From Torreya grandis (lineage: Eukaryota > Streptophyta > Pinopsida > Cupressales > Taxaceae): DNA of 64,000 bases. Position 1 is the first letter of the stretch, and each line of letters opens with the position of its first letter. The stretch covers positions 1,478,501 through 1,542,500 of the forward strand of contig JARHVA010003528.1 of the NCBI GenBank assembly GCA_037957365.1, written 5' to 3'. The position numbers and the translations under genes were made by a program. Positions 1 to 12,111 of the stretch are shown one piece after another. The notes under the pieces are model-generated. The model searched no databases and was not told the DNA's origin. It saw only the letters and a list, made by a program, of their open reading frames with translations.

Positions 1-1714
1 AAAATGAGTATGTATTCACCATACTTAGGTAGAGCTTAATCTATGAAGGTTAAAATGGCTGGTTCTTATAAAACTTAAGAGAAATAGGAGAAGATAGAAG
101 TACAAAGGTCATAAGGACACTTTTAAAGATGATAAAATTATTTATATGTGCATGGAAAGAGTATTTTAAATCTACCATTCTATGTTAGAAGATAAAAGTG
201 TATTTCCAAGTCATAAAACTCATTAAAAGTGGTGTGGAATTTCCTTTGCTAGCTTAAAAAACTACCTTCATGATTTATCCCTATTTGAACATCCCAAAAT
301 TGAATAGGGATAGGTTTTATGATTTGAATGAGAGGGAAGGATTTTATAAGACACTCCATTCATTGGTTATATTCCTAGTGACCTAAAATCTTATATAAGT
401 GAGCCATCACTACTTGTAGTCTAAGAAACTCTTCTTTCCCACACCTTACACACTTGGCCTCAAATTTGGATTCAATTTTCTATGAAAATACATAAAATAT
501 AGTGTATGACACTTTTAAATACCCTCCATGTCCTTATATACATTACGTGCACCTTAAAAAGACTCCCACTTGAGGTTTTCACCCTTCTCACCATTGTGTT
601 CACTATGTCAGTTCTAAATAGTTAAGATGAAGTAGTTGGTAAACACACTTAGGAGTTTTTAAAAGGAATGAAATGGACATGGAGAGTTATAAAGAATCTC
701 AATATTTCTTCCAAAGTTTATTTCGTCTCTTGAAACCTCCTAAAACCTATATAATGCATAAAATAGTCAAAATAAGTAGTTTTTTACCCAATCCATATAG
801 ATTCTATACAACTAATCTTAATGGTATAGATCCTAGCTAAGTATTATAAAACCTCAAATCACTTTAATGATCCAAATAAGCCATTAGAGTATCTTTCCAT
901 CTCCATTTCCTTCATCAAGTCTATAACTAGGGTTTGTAAGGAATTTAGGCCATTTCTACCCTTAAGCTTTGTTTATAAAGTTTGGAAATTATAATTTCCA
1001 TAAAATTCAACAAAAATGATGTCAAGTACCCCTTATAAATTCTCAAAACTTCTTATATTCCCATGAATATTGTAAGGAGATGTGAGCAACTAAAGTTACT
1101 ATATCGAGTTCCTCTCTCCATTTCCTACAAGCTTGAGATAGTCTTGAGCATAAAGTGGAACTCCTTATGATTTATCTACATAAAAAGAGTTTTTTCACAT
1201 CTAAAATGACTCTAAAATCATGTTATAATCCATTATAATTCCCTCATATTGTTATAAATTAAGATGGCTTCTCATTTGGGCACTAGGCTTGAACCTTACA
1301 TAATAGTCATGTTTACACCTTTGAGGGTTTAGACCTCCCTATTAGGTTCAATAATTATGTGCTTGATTATTCATATTTTTATAAGTGTATTTCAATTTAT
1401 CACACCTTATTTCCATGTCTGGTCATACTCTAACTCAGCTAACCATTACCATTCTTCAAATCCTATCAGTTTGTACAAAAGGGTAGTGCCTTCTATCTAA
1501 GACAAAATAGAGGGAACTTTTCTTAGTTGTCCAAATATTTTGAATTTTTTAGATGGTTATCCAAGTGATGGATAACATTTTCACCTAATTTTATCCTTTT
1601 ATCAAGTCAATGGACCCCCTACTCCTTCAAACTCAAAGATAGACTCCTAGAAAAGGTAGACTATGCAGGTTTCTTTCATGTGGATTGTGTATTACCTATA
1701 TAGAGCCCTTTTTA
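1..1714. other. AT-rich intergenic DNA, no gene seen
   Basis: No open frame of useful length and no recognised protein motif on either strand. The part from about 1150 to 1560 has faint direct similarity to about 4640-5040. Probably very old, unclassifiable repeat DNA. Confidence 0.5.
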
Positions 1715-1715
1715 T

Positions 1716-1796
<81 letters not shown>

Positions 1797-1798
1797 GC

Positions 1799-1888
<90 letters not shown>

Positions 1889-1987
1889 ATATGTATATGT
1901 GTGTGTGTGTGTGTGTATATACATATATATACATATATACATATATATATATATATACATATATGTATATATACATATATCTATATA

Positions 1988-2026
<39 letters not shown>
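1715..2026. repeat. Compound (TG)n-(TA)n microsatellite
   Basis: About 200 bp of almost pure TG/GT, broken by a few GC, TT and AT steps, passes into about 110 bp of TA/TATG-type repeat. It produces open frames of Cys-Val, Thr-His and Tyr-Ile dipeptides on both strands; these are not genes. Alternating purine-pyrimidine tracts of this length can adopt Z-DNA or cruciform structures and are usually highly length-variable. Confidence 0.97.
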
Positions 2027-2031
<5 letters not shown>

Positions 2032-5000
2032 GAACCCCATAACACCATAATTATTATATTGGAGGGATTATAATCTTCATTTATGTCTCCAACCTCTCAC
2101 ATACCCATCCATATGCCCTACTGAGATAAGATTGAGTTCCATTTTTGACTGTATTTTCTCGCTTTAGAGGCACATTTGTAGGTGTGTATATATGGGTTGG
2201 GTTTTGAAACATTGAAAAATTACTCTTGATTCCCTAAAATATTACCTTCGTATATGTTATTTATTACATCATGCTTTGGGCTTTGAATTACTCTAAAGAC
2301 TAGTCATAATTAGCCAACTGTGTATTATGTGTTTCCTCTTTCAAAGGTGACCCCTATAGTTGCATATTTATCTAATTAGACTTTAATAAAAATGTGTAAA
2401 GGCCATCCTTGAATATTTAAGGTAATTTATCATCTATTTAGACCTATTCATTCATGTTTTTACTAGGTCCACATCAAGAATCTTGTGTCTCTTACTCTCT
2501 ACCCTTCACAGTCAATTGCAATTGACTATGTGGGGTATTGTAGGTGTAACTATATGATTTAAGCCTTGTTTTATGTCTTGAAATCCCTCTTAAATATCTC
2601 CAAACCATGATCTAATTGAAATCATTCCTTTTTTTCTTGTATTGAGATATGTTATCAAGGCTATCTATCCTACTCTCCATGCTAACCCTATAGTGAGCCT
2701 ATAGGTGCACATTTTGTGATGCAAAGAGAACTGTAGGTAGTATTGAGATTCAAAAAAGAGTATAACATCCTATCCTAATGATATTTATGATCCATTAAGT
2801 GCCTTTTCACTTAATGAGTTCATCCACATGTGAGGATATTCCTTAGACTACCAACTTGGAAAATAAAGTTGCTTAAAGACTCAAAATCCTGTAGGTTTTA
2901 TAGTCTCAAAATAATGCATAAAAGAATGACTTTAGGTCTCCTAACAACCATCCTCTAATAACTTTATACCATCCATATTTTGAAAATTGATAGACTTAAG
3001 TGGGAAATTGAATAAAAGTGTATCTAAATATCTTATAAATTAATGAAACCCTATTATATGACCTTCACCAAATGGCCTACACCTCTATTTTGCACTTTTG
3101 AGGATTAGGTCCCTAAATTTCATAGTCATTAACTTTGGAAGGTTCTTCTACCTTGCTAAAAAATTTAGCACCTCAAATGAGTCTACCATGATCCTTTCAC
3201 CATAATAATACCTTAATGATAGTTTAATCACTTATTTCAACACTTCAAAATGCCTCCTCAACTCTCTATGGTACCACCTGTAGGTGGTTATTCTGATGTG
3301 TATAGGTAGTAAAGGAGAATGGACAATAGACATGGGGGAAGACATTACATTGATCCTTTGATCTTATCAAAATTTCCAAACATAATTACTTGATCATTAC
3401 AGACTTGAAACAAGTTTCAAATCTCCATCTTCGTATTTTGATCTCCTATAGGTGATAGTGGAGCTATAGGCAGGTAATGGGTAGAATTGGAGCAATATGC
3501 ATAGTAAATGGCTTCACGAACAAACCTGAACTACTTATCAATTATTCAAATGAATTTATATCACTATCAAGGTATTGAAACAAGTCTCAAAACCTCCATT
3601 CCAATGTGATATCTTTCTAAGAGATGCTTGTAGACATACATCCATGGCTGCCAAAATGTATATGTTGCATATGATTGTAATTACATGAAGATTGATTTGG
3701 GAAAGGAGATTTAAAAGGTGAGGAAAATAATAAGGAATTAAAAACATTTAAATAAACCTATCATCACCTTCATAAGTCATTATCAAATCATGGAGATCTA
3801 AAAATGATGGAAATAAGCTTGTCTTTCTCAAATAATACTAGTCTATAAACTTAAGGTGATTTATCCATCACAATAGCTTGAAACATGAAACAAAGTATGG
3901 ATGACATTAGATAATGGTGTATGTGTCCTATAGGGTCAATTTAAATGGTTTTATTTTATTTTATCATATAAATAAGATCAAAACATGCAGGGTACAAAGA
4001 TTAGTAAGTAAAAAACATAGCCAACTTGTTAAGGATGATTCATAAAGCATACTTGAATTTTTTTTGAAATATTGTTATTTAAATGGAGACATATTAGTTT
4101 AATATCACCTATTGAATTATTCTGGTATAAAACCTCATCAACTAGTTGTACTAAGCATAGACCTATTGACCACTTTTGTGTGTCTAAAAGGGAAAAGAAA
4201 GAGAAAAATGGTTTCATCTAGAAAATGCCACTTCTAGAGTATGTCAAGCATGTAAATGAGTCTAAGTAATCTAAAGATTCATCTCATAACCTTCTCCCAT
4301 GTGTCACACTCCTTCATGGGTCATACAAGTGCTAAACTCTTCCCCTTTTTAAGAAAATTGCCCTTTCTTCTGATGAACCTATCACTTTTTAGTTATGAAT
4401 AGTTGATTAAAGCATAATAAGACACATGGCACATGACATCACCATTTTTACACCTTCACACTTCCTAAAGAGTTTGTATAACTCATTTAATACTCATTTT
4501 GGCCCTCAAAATAACTCAAAAATACATAAGGACTAAAATTACTAATGGCCAAGGCTAATATAATATGAAATCACATTAAATGGCCTATAATACACCTTAA
4601 GACATATATATTAGACCCCTAAAACACCTAAAAAATAATTTTTCACCTATAGGGGTCCCAGTTTGGCTTGCAAGGTAAAATTTGGTTAAAACATCCTATA
4701 TCCCCCCTTTAAGGTCATCAAATAGACTAGAATAGTCATATGGTCCTAGAAAATGAAGTTAGCATCAGTAGGGCTTAGGCCTAGTCTAGGCCTAATAGGT
4801 TTGACTGTGTTATTATGTATTTAAGACCACCACTAAGCATTAATGCTACCTAAACATTATTATACATCTTTTTTATTTCTAAAATCAACATTCCACACCA
4901 TTATCAAGTACTCCAATACTTTCCATATCATCCCCTTACCCTTCACATACCTTACCTACAATCTAAACTGTCTAGGAGCACCATCTATATAAGATAGAAT

Positions 5001-5170
5001 AGAGGGAACTTACCTTATTTATCTAGCCAAACTAAGGCCCTAAGAGGGTGGAATAAGTCTTAGAGACCATATTCACAAAGTTACAAGGTATAGTCATCCT
5101 TTTATAGCTCTCAAGATCATAAACCCATAAATTGGATTCCAAGTTTGTGCATTGTTTTTAGTGTTTACAA
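2027..5170. other. AT-rich intergenic DNA, no gene seen
   Basis: No coding region or element boundary is supported. The only small features seen are a perfect 18-bp palindrome at 2510-2527 and the weak similarity of 4640-5040 to 1150-1560. Confidence 0.5.
2510..2527. repeat. Perfect 18-bp palindrome
   Basis: AGTCAATTGCAATTGACT equals its own reverse complement. The next base pair outward does not match, so the symmetry is exactly 18 bp. It could bind a dimeric protein or be chance; no neighbouring gene gives it a role. Confidence 0.6.
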
Positions 5171-7195
5171 ACCTCAGTGATGTAGAGAGCACATAATTCC
5201 CCACTTCCCATGTACCTCTGACTCAGATACTTTTAATTTTCTCTTTCTTACATTCACTCTTCACTATTTCCTCTATCTAGACTATCAATTCCTTGTCCAC
5301 ACTTCTTTGACATAGTTTTATGCCTTATATAGGCTTCTTTGGTCATATTTGACTTGTTCTCTGACTCTTTCTTTCCAATATATTATTCAACTATGTTCTC
5401 TTAACACCTTCCTTGTAGCCTTTTTAGGCTTTTTCCACTTGTATAGATAGTATAGGACCATAATGGTTTAGATAAATACATTCATAGGTACCCTTTATCC
5501 CATTTCACCTTCATAATAAGTTTCAAGATCCAACTCTTTTAATGTACCACTTTTTTCTCTCCTTTTCTATTAGTGTCTAGGCTTAATTAGGCGTCTTTAA
5601 CCCCTGTTATGAACATAGTCATTATATTCAATACTTTCATAGTCTTTACCAAGATAAAAACTTCAAAACCTATTAATAGACATTATTTTGTAATGGATGA
5701 CCAAATTTGGTGATTTTTGACTAGTAAAATCTCAAGATATTCACATTCTTATCTAAAAATGTCTATATAGGCTTGTTCATGGTCGAGACCTTTCAAAAAT
5801 CACTATGTTTAAATTTTCACCTATATTAAAACTTTTAATAGCTAAAATATCTCTTTTCTACCCCTAGATAACTTCTCCAATCATTAAATCATCTTACCCA
5901 ACCTCTAAGCTCCTCTAATATTTCACTTTGACAAAAACCTAACTGTTTAACAAGGTTCCATAGGGTCTGTAGTAATTTTAATTAAGTTTACTCTCTTCAT
6001 GCATCACCAAAAAATTTAAAACCACCTCCAATAATTCCTAAGCAATCTCTTTTATCTCCATTATCAAGTTCAAGACCTTTTACCAGCTAAATACAATGTT
6101 ACATTAATGTTTCTTTCCTCTAGGGTTTCAACCCTATCTATAGGTCGAGAGTCCTTTAAACGTATTAAATTGATTTTTTTCATTCATCCATAATTTATAT
6201 GACATATAAAGGGTATTTACCATTACAACACAAGTCATATACTAGCATTGGACTCTTAACCAACACTCAAATCATATAAACTTCTCTTTCTTACCTTGCC
6301 TATGTTAAGCCACATAGGGGATTCAGACTGTAGGTTTCTAAATCTCCCATAGAGTAATATACAATAAAATAAAACCTTAATATGGATTGATAAACTTCAA
6401 TATATCTTTCTTTCCTTGTTTTTTTATAATAGAAAAGTTTTATATTTGGCAAAATCTTCATTTCCTTGACTGTAACTTCATTATTCTCCCTACAAACATG
6501 TACTAACATGTAAAATAACTTATTTTACTCTCAATAACATGTAAATTCATTATAATTCATGTAAATAAAACTAAAAAACAGATTTAAATAAGAGACATTT
6601 AACTTCAACAACTCATTCTTTATTGGTTTCCAATGAATATTTATAAAATGCAGTCTGTTACATTATCTTATCCTTCAAGGACAAGACTAAAATTTCTTCT
6701 TTACCTTCATTTCTCTTATATTTATTGATTATCATACTTCCTAATAATACCATATATATGAAAAATTAATCTATAACATGTATTTTTTATTTTACATTTC
6801 TTCAAAACATCTAACTACTGACTTCCCTCTTCTTGGTCACCTCCATAAATGAAGGGGCAGTTACATTTATTTGTTTATTTTTGAAGTACATTACATTTGT
6901 CTATTGATAGTACATCCACACACTTATCTAAGGCCTCATATAACCTAAAGATCACATTTAAAACATTGGACTTCACAAAATAGCTCCCCAAAGATAACAT
7001 CATAATTCAAATTTTCAAATTCTAAGTTTTGGAGTGAAACTCTAAATGGCTTTCAAACCTTCACACATGATCCACTAATGACTCTAACACCCTCATTGGG
7101 TCCATATATTATTTATAACACAAAAATAAACCAAAAATGATCAAAATACATACTTGAATACATTGATTCCTTATATTTCCAAATGATGCCCTTTA
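5171..7195 (-). repeat. Left arm of a ~2-kb inverted repeat (element X)
   Basis: This segment is the reverse complement of 27842-29909, with clear divergence and small indels. Anchor matches, left against right: 5175-5200/29884-29909; the poly-pyrimidine stretch and AATTAGGC around 5570-5590 against about 29430-29460; 6370-6490 against 28550-28650; CTCCATAAATGAAGGGG at about 6842 against about 28166; 7000-7190 against 27842-28040. Similarity stops near 5170 on the outer side. On the inner side it reaches the very edge of the gypsy LTR that abuts the right arm. X is probably an old retroelement part, but no LTR, TIR or named domain was recognised. Confidence 0.85.
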
Positions 7196-7480
7196 TAATA
7201 CTCCCATGGCAAGAAAAGATTTGAGTTATGCTCAAATGGACTAGTGTACTTTTCTTCCTGGTATTCCATTTCATGATCCTTGGATCTTCCTTCTTTGTTA
7301 CTACTCCTTCATGCTTCCATGGTTCTTTTTTCATACTATCTTTCTTATCTCTATCAAATACAATTATTCTTCTTTGCTTCTAATGCTTGCTTCTACCAAC
7401 TTGTAACTGTTGTAGACTTATATTGTGCTCTTTTCCTTTATCATATAGGTTATGTATGCCCAAAAAAACTTATAATACTT
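6990..7480 (-). pseudogene. Decayed coding-like segment inside element X
   Basis: Read on the minus strand, one frame runs with few stops from about 7480 down through 7113 and on to about 6990. It is rich in Lys, Glu, Trp and Tyr. The end of this frame, around a KYKESMYSSMYFDHF peptide, is recognisable in the same frame of the inverted copy just after 27842 (KYEESMYSIMYFDHF). Keeping the peptide despite the DNA divergence suggests ancestral coding, though some agreement follows from DNA similarity alone. I do not recognise the family. The right copy lacks the upstream part because the gypsy LTR lies there. Confidence 0.3.
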
Positions 7481-8196
7481 TAGGATTCTCATCATCCCAT
7501 GCTATTCTCCTCAATCCTCTAACAAAAAAAATCAATTTCATGCCTAGCTACTTCCTCACTGAGATTTAAACTTACATATGATTATTTGTCTTTAATATAC
7601 TACATTACTGCCATCAATGCTTCCACTTCATGTTATTTATCCTGCATCATGAGGTTCTCAACTGTTGAAACCTATACCTTATCTTCATATTCCCTCATTT
7701 CACCATTAAAGTCTCTTTATAGAACTACCATTTATATATCTAATTTTTCTTGACTCTCATAAACAAACATGTAATCAGATGTCATACCTCCTTCATTGGA
7801 TTGTGCTTCTGTTTCCAAGCCTTCACTGAGGCATTCAAACTAATTTTTTATGCTATATCTTTCCCATAATTTCACTAGATGAAACTAAATTATTTTTATT
7901 CATTTAATCCTTCTTCATCCTTCACAAGGTATTATTCATATTCATCCTCTTACTCACTATGTTGATCACTTTTACACACTATGATGCTCATCTAAAGTCT
8001 TTTCATCTCTTTATTGAGTTTATTACAAAGAAAACTTTTCTATTCTCTTTCCTCTCTCACAAATTTCATCTTTCTTCTCTTTATCTTTATCTTTATTATA
8101 AACCTTATTGTATTCTTATTCATGACCGATCCAAAATATGGGTTCTCATTTCCCTTCAGTTGCTCTATGATGAGCATCAACTCATCCAACTACTAT
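7196..8196. other. Gene-free segment between inverted-repeat arm and gypsy LTR
   Basis: Pyrimidine-rich on the plus strand, and probably the continuation of element X upstream of the part shared with the right arm. Its minus strand continues the coding-like frame for about 300 bases, then nothing is recognisable. It ends at the start of the gypsy 5' LTR. Confidence 0.45.
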
Positions 8197-9344
8197 TGCA
8201 TTGTAGTAAGACTTTGCATGAATTATCAATAAAGGAAAACTCAATAAATATATGTTTTATAGGTTAAATATGTATTTAGTGAGTTTTTTATGAATTTTAT
8301 AAAGGTTTTCAACTACATTTAAAATTTATTTCAATGTCTTTTATGTAATTACAATACTACATACCCTATATACCCTATTCTCTACGTGAATGAGATAAAA
8401 TGCATTATATGTGTGAGGAAGAATTGTATGGAAGTTTTGATAAAACATAATAATGGTTTATAATAATTTTTTAAAAAAATTTAAGAGTTTTCTCATAAGT
8501 TTCAATTCATATTTAAACATATATTAATTATGGTAATGGTTCAAACCCTATGGTAGTCTAAGTTTATACACCCAGCTAGGTTGAAAACTTGAAATAAAAG
8601 TTGAATAAAGGAATTAACGGTGACATATAAGGATTTTAAAATGTGGTAGGTGTTTATACAGATCATACTAAAACGTCATATTAATTTGAAACCATTTTTT
8701 GAAACTAAAACATCAATAACTCTGCTTTAAGGTTTGTGCAGGTTTGGTTAACCCTAAACCAGGGTTTTGAGAGATAAACTCATTTTCTAGGCATTTACAC
8801 CAATAAAAATTCCTCAAATTTTGTAATTTGAAATGTATTAATGTTTAATAATATATTTTTAATTTTTTGGTGTGTTTAGTATGGTGGCATATGGATATAA
8901 TCAACTGTGTGACAAGGGTAAGAAGCCTAATTAGGCCTATACAGAACATTGAAAAGAACCCAAAAAGTGACTTACATGTAGATTTTGATTAATAAAATTT
9001 ATATAGGAATATAAATAAATAGAGGGTGTCATAAAATCCCATTAGTTTCTCAATATTTAATTGTACCTATATGTTAAAGGAGAAATTGCCTATAAAAGGC
9101 TACAAAGAACCTTGTTAAAGTGGAAGAAGTTGTGTAGGTTGTGAAAGATGTGATGAGATAATTTGTGATTTGGATGATTGGTATAATAATACTATTATGA
9201 TAATTAATAATGTAATAAGGTTCAAAAATAAACATCTATATTTAGAATCCCATATTGAAATCTTTGCCTTAAGCTTTGACAAAGGAAGAATAAAGTGAAA
9301 CAAGAGAAAAGAGAGTGAGTTGTTAAGTGTTTTCCTCTGGATCA
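8197..9344 (+). repeat. 5' LTR of the Ty3/gypsy element
   Basis: Begins TGCATTGTAGTAAGAC and ends GGATCA, matching the split 3' LTR along its whole length. The length agrees with the reassembled 3' LTR to 1 bp. Canonical TG...CA termini. No confident TATA box was picked because the whole LTR is A/T-rich. Confidence 0.85.
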
Positions 9345-9346
9345 TT

Positions 9347-9358
9347 TGGTATTAAAGG
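9347..9358 (+). other. Primer-binding site (initiator Met tRNA type) of the gypsy element
   Basis: TGGTATTAAAGG lies two bases after the LTR end. It matches the usual plant retroelement site TGGTATCAGAGC at most positions, with differences of the C-to-T and G-to-A type. The location and the leading TGGTAT are the evidence. Confidence 0.7.
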
Positions 9359-9619
9359 TTGAGATATATTTTAAAGGTATTAAGGACATATGTAATCCAT
9401 ATTTTATGAGCAATAACATCTTAAATAAGGTTATAGGTAGTTGATGCATTGGTTGTTGAGGTAAGGAGCTTATAGGCAAGGTTTCAAGCAATGGATTTAG
9501 CTCAAAGAAGAGAGATGAATATAAAAGATGTGAGTGAAGGAGAGGATAAGGCTCCTCATGAAAAATTATAAGAATAAGGATAGGAATTTAAAGTTTAAGA
9601 GAGGTTTATAAGATCAATT

Positions 9620-10560
9620 CTTGGAGTGACATTAAAACCTAAGTTGGAGGTGCCAATGTATGAAGGCAGTCTCAACGTTGACAAGCTAGTTGATTGGATC
9701 ACAACCATGGATAAGTACTTAGATTATGAATATGTGAATGAGACAAAGAAGGTGAAGTTTTTAGTGACAAGGCTGAAGGTTCATGCATCCCTATAGTGAG
9801 ATGGAATATAGGAAGAAAGAAGAATAAGGGGAAAGGAGAATATAAGGTCATGGGATAGAAAGGTGGAAAAGATGAAAACCAAATTCATGCCAAAAGACTA
9901 TCATACCCACTTGTTTATAAGGCTAAAAAATTTGAGATAAAGAGACATGATGGTGAAAAATTATATAGAGGAATTTTACAAGATAACTATTTGAGTAGGA
10001 ACATACAGGAGGATACAAAAGAGGTTGCTAGGTACATCAATGGCCTAAAGTTTATCATTCAAGATGAGATCAATATTTTGTCACCAAGAATAGTATAAGA
10101 GGCCTATCAAGCTAAATTAAAGGTAAATTAGAATTTTTATAGAAGGAAAACTCAACAAAATATAGGGAGAGGTGGTAGAAACTACTAAGGTAGAGGTTAG
10201 CAAGAAGGAAGATGACAACAAGGTAATATAAATCAATGGTAAAGTCAAAATAAAGTTGGTAGTAGTTCTAAGAGTTCAAGTCAATATGGTAGAGGTGGTT
10301 ATGGATATAGAGGTGGAAGATCATATGGTAGAGGAAGATGAAACAATGGGTTTGTTGGAAAGTGCTTTAAATGTAACAAATTTTTAGGGCATAGATCATA
10401 TAAATGTCTAGAAGACATCCAAAGTGGTAGCTCTTGGAGTGAGAGTACAAATCAAGTGGTTCATCAACAAGAGGAGAGTGTAGATTCATTGCCAAAATAT
10501 GAGAAATAACATAAAATATGGGAGATGTTGATGAGGAAAGTTTTTTTGAAGACAAGCTAT
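9620..10560 (+). pseudogene. gag: Ty3/gypsy Gag, decayed
   Basis: The translation near 9650 reads LEVPMYEGSLNVDKLVDWI, followed by a segment with the typical retrotransposon gag order: a small globular start, a region with TRL at about 9770, a KxKFMPKDY stretch at about 9880 and a YIEEFYK stretch at about 9965. Gly/Arg/Tyr-rich sequence follows (10180-10340), then a zinc knuckle at 10363-10407. The knuckle reads C-x2-C-x5-H-x4-C, one residue longer than the normal CCHC spacing. In-frame stops occur near 9797, 9809 and 9940 and further on, so it cannot make Gag. In a live element the product would form the cytoplasmic particle that packages the RNA. Confidence 0.8.
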
Positions 10561-10589
10561 GAGGAGAGATAACCACCACAAAGAAATAT

Positions 10590-10954
10590 GTTGTTTAAGA
10601 CCATGTGCAAGAATAAAGGTAAATGTTGTAAAGTCATAGTTGATAATAGTAGTATGGATAATTTTGTGTCTTCCATGATGGTAGTAACTAAGATAGGATT
10701 AGAAATTAAATAAAATCCACATCCTTACAAATTTTACTAGATTCAAAATAGTCATCAGGTCCTAGTGAATGAACAATGCTATGTAGATTTACAGATTGGT
10801 GGTTATAAGGATAGAATTTTGTGTGATGTGATTCCTATTGACATGTGCAATATAATACTTGGTACACCATGTTAGTATGACTATACATATATGAATGATG
10901 GTAGATATAATACTTACAACATTGAGAAGGATGGTTTATGCAATCTAAAATACA
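10590..10954 (+). pseudogene. Ty3/gypsy aspartic protease, decayed and interrupted
   Basis: The frame reads KVIVDNSSMDNFVS at about 10630. This is the position of the active-site loop, normally D-S/T-G, here D-N-S. Downstream, HQVLVNEQCYVDLQIGGY (about 10750) and a CDVIPIDMCNIILGTP stretch (about 10830) match the second half of gypsy proteases, and an EKDG stretch follows. A TAA and a TAG interrupt it near 10710 and 10738. The frame is cut at 10954 by the LARD-like insertion; a plausible continuation (HTVIPLK) is found after 18621, one frame over. The active-site Gly is replaced, so the enzyme would be dead even without the stops. Confidence 0.75.
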
Positions 10955-12111
10955 TCATGTCTATAAATCAATCTTAACTCAGAGAAGATAAATCATACAC
11001 TTCCGATTGGGGACACATTTTTTAAGTGGAAACATGACCAATATGATGATTTTATAGACCTAATTAGGGGATATCTTATCAAAATAAACTATGATATGGA
11101 GGGTTCTAAAGCCTCTAGTCAAGCATAATCATGTAATAACCCTAAGGGAGTCTTGTGTTTTGATATCTCACAAAACTAATAAAAAGTAAAGTAAATATAA
11201 TTTATTTCTCATCAAAGCTTGTGGCATAATATGAGGAGTTATTAAATAGTAAAAATATTCATAGGAGAATCTCAATTAATATTTTTATGAGTAAGACCCT
11301 AATACATGGAATAATAAGAGTAATATTATTTGAATCTAATACTTATGCTACTTCTATCTACTAAAGAGAAAAGCATAGTTAGAGAATACTTACATGAATG
11401 ATTAACCCATCGAGACTCAATCTCTCCCTTGGCCAAAAGGGATTTGAAATAGGTTGTTTTATTTTTGAAAGATCACTAAGAAAGTCCAAAACATCCAAGA
11501 CTAATCCATAAGACTATATTTTCTAAGTAGAAACCCTAAGCTAAGACTCCTCAAGTAAAATGGTGGAAGAGTAGATTGTAAAGAAGTGTAAGTGAATAAT
11601 AACTATTGATTTCATATGAAATAATTATTAAATTATATTGTATATATAGGTGTATTTGACCCTAATCCCTTTCAAAAATCTTGATCGATAGGGTTGACCT
11701 GGTTAACCTAGAATAATTTTAGATAATTATTCACTAGGTCATGAGCTAGGTTGGCCAAGAGCCAAACTAGTTCCTAAGTTAAAATCACCTAAAACTATAT
11801 AGCATCGACCTAGTCAACCTAATACATCTGACTATCAAAAGGGACTTAAGGTGAGAAAAAGAGGGATGGAAAGTGGAAAAGACTATAGGAGGGTGAAAAA
11901 GAGGATTAACAGCTTAGGTAATGGTTTTTAGGAGTTATTTGGATTGGTAATAAGTGGCAATAAGGGACAATAATACTGTGAAGCACCAGTGGTATACCCA
12001 CCCCTTTCTTGATGCACACCTTAGGTTATACACTCAATGATATTGAGTCTTGATAGGTTTTTAGAAGATATAAAGCATCAATATTTAATAAAAGTTGAAA
12101 ATATTATGTGT
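10955..12111. repeat. Left LTR of the LARD-like element
   Basis: Aligns end to end with 17460-18620. Shared landmarks are GGGAGTCTTGTGTTTTGATA near 11148, CTAAGCTAAGACTCCTCAAG near 11540 and ATGAGCTAGGT near 11742. It contains GGTTGACC and AGTCAACC motifs at about 11692 and 11812 that recur through the element. Confidence 0.8.

Noticed and set aside
1663..2048. Overlapping open frames of 80-120 codons on both strands
   Set aside because: They are translations of the TG/TA microsatellite (Cys-Val, Thr-His and Tyr-Ile repeats).
7280..8267. Plus-strand frames of 60-100 codons rich in Phe, Leu and Ser
   Set aside because: Composition-driven frames in pyrimidine-rich DNA without domains. The minus strand carries the better coding-like signal.
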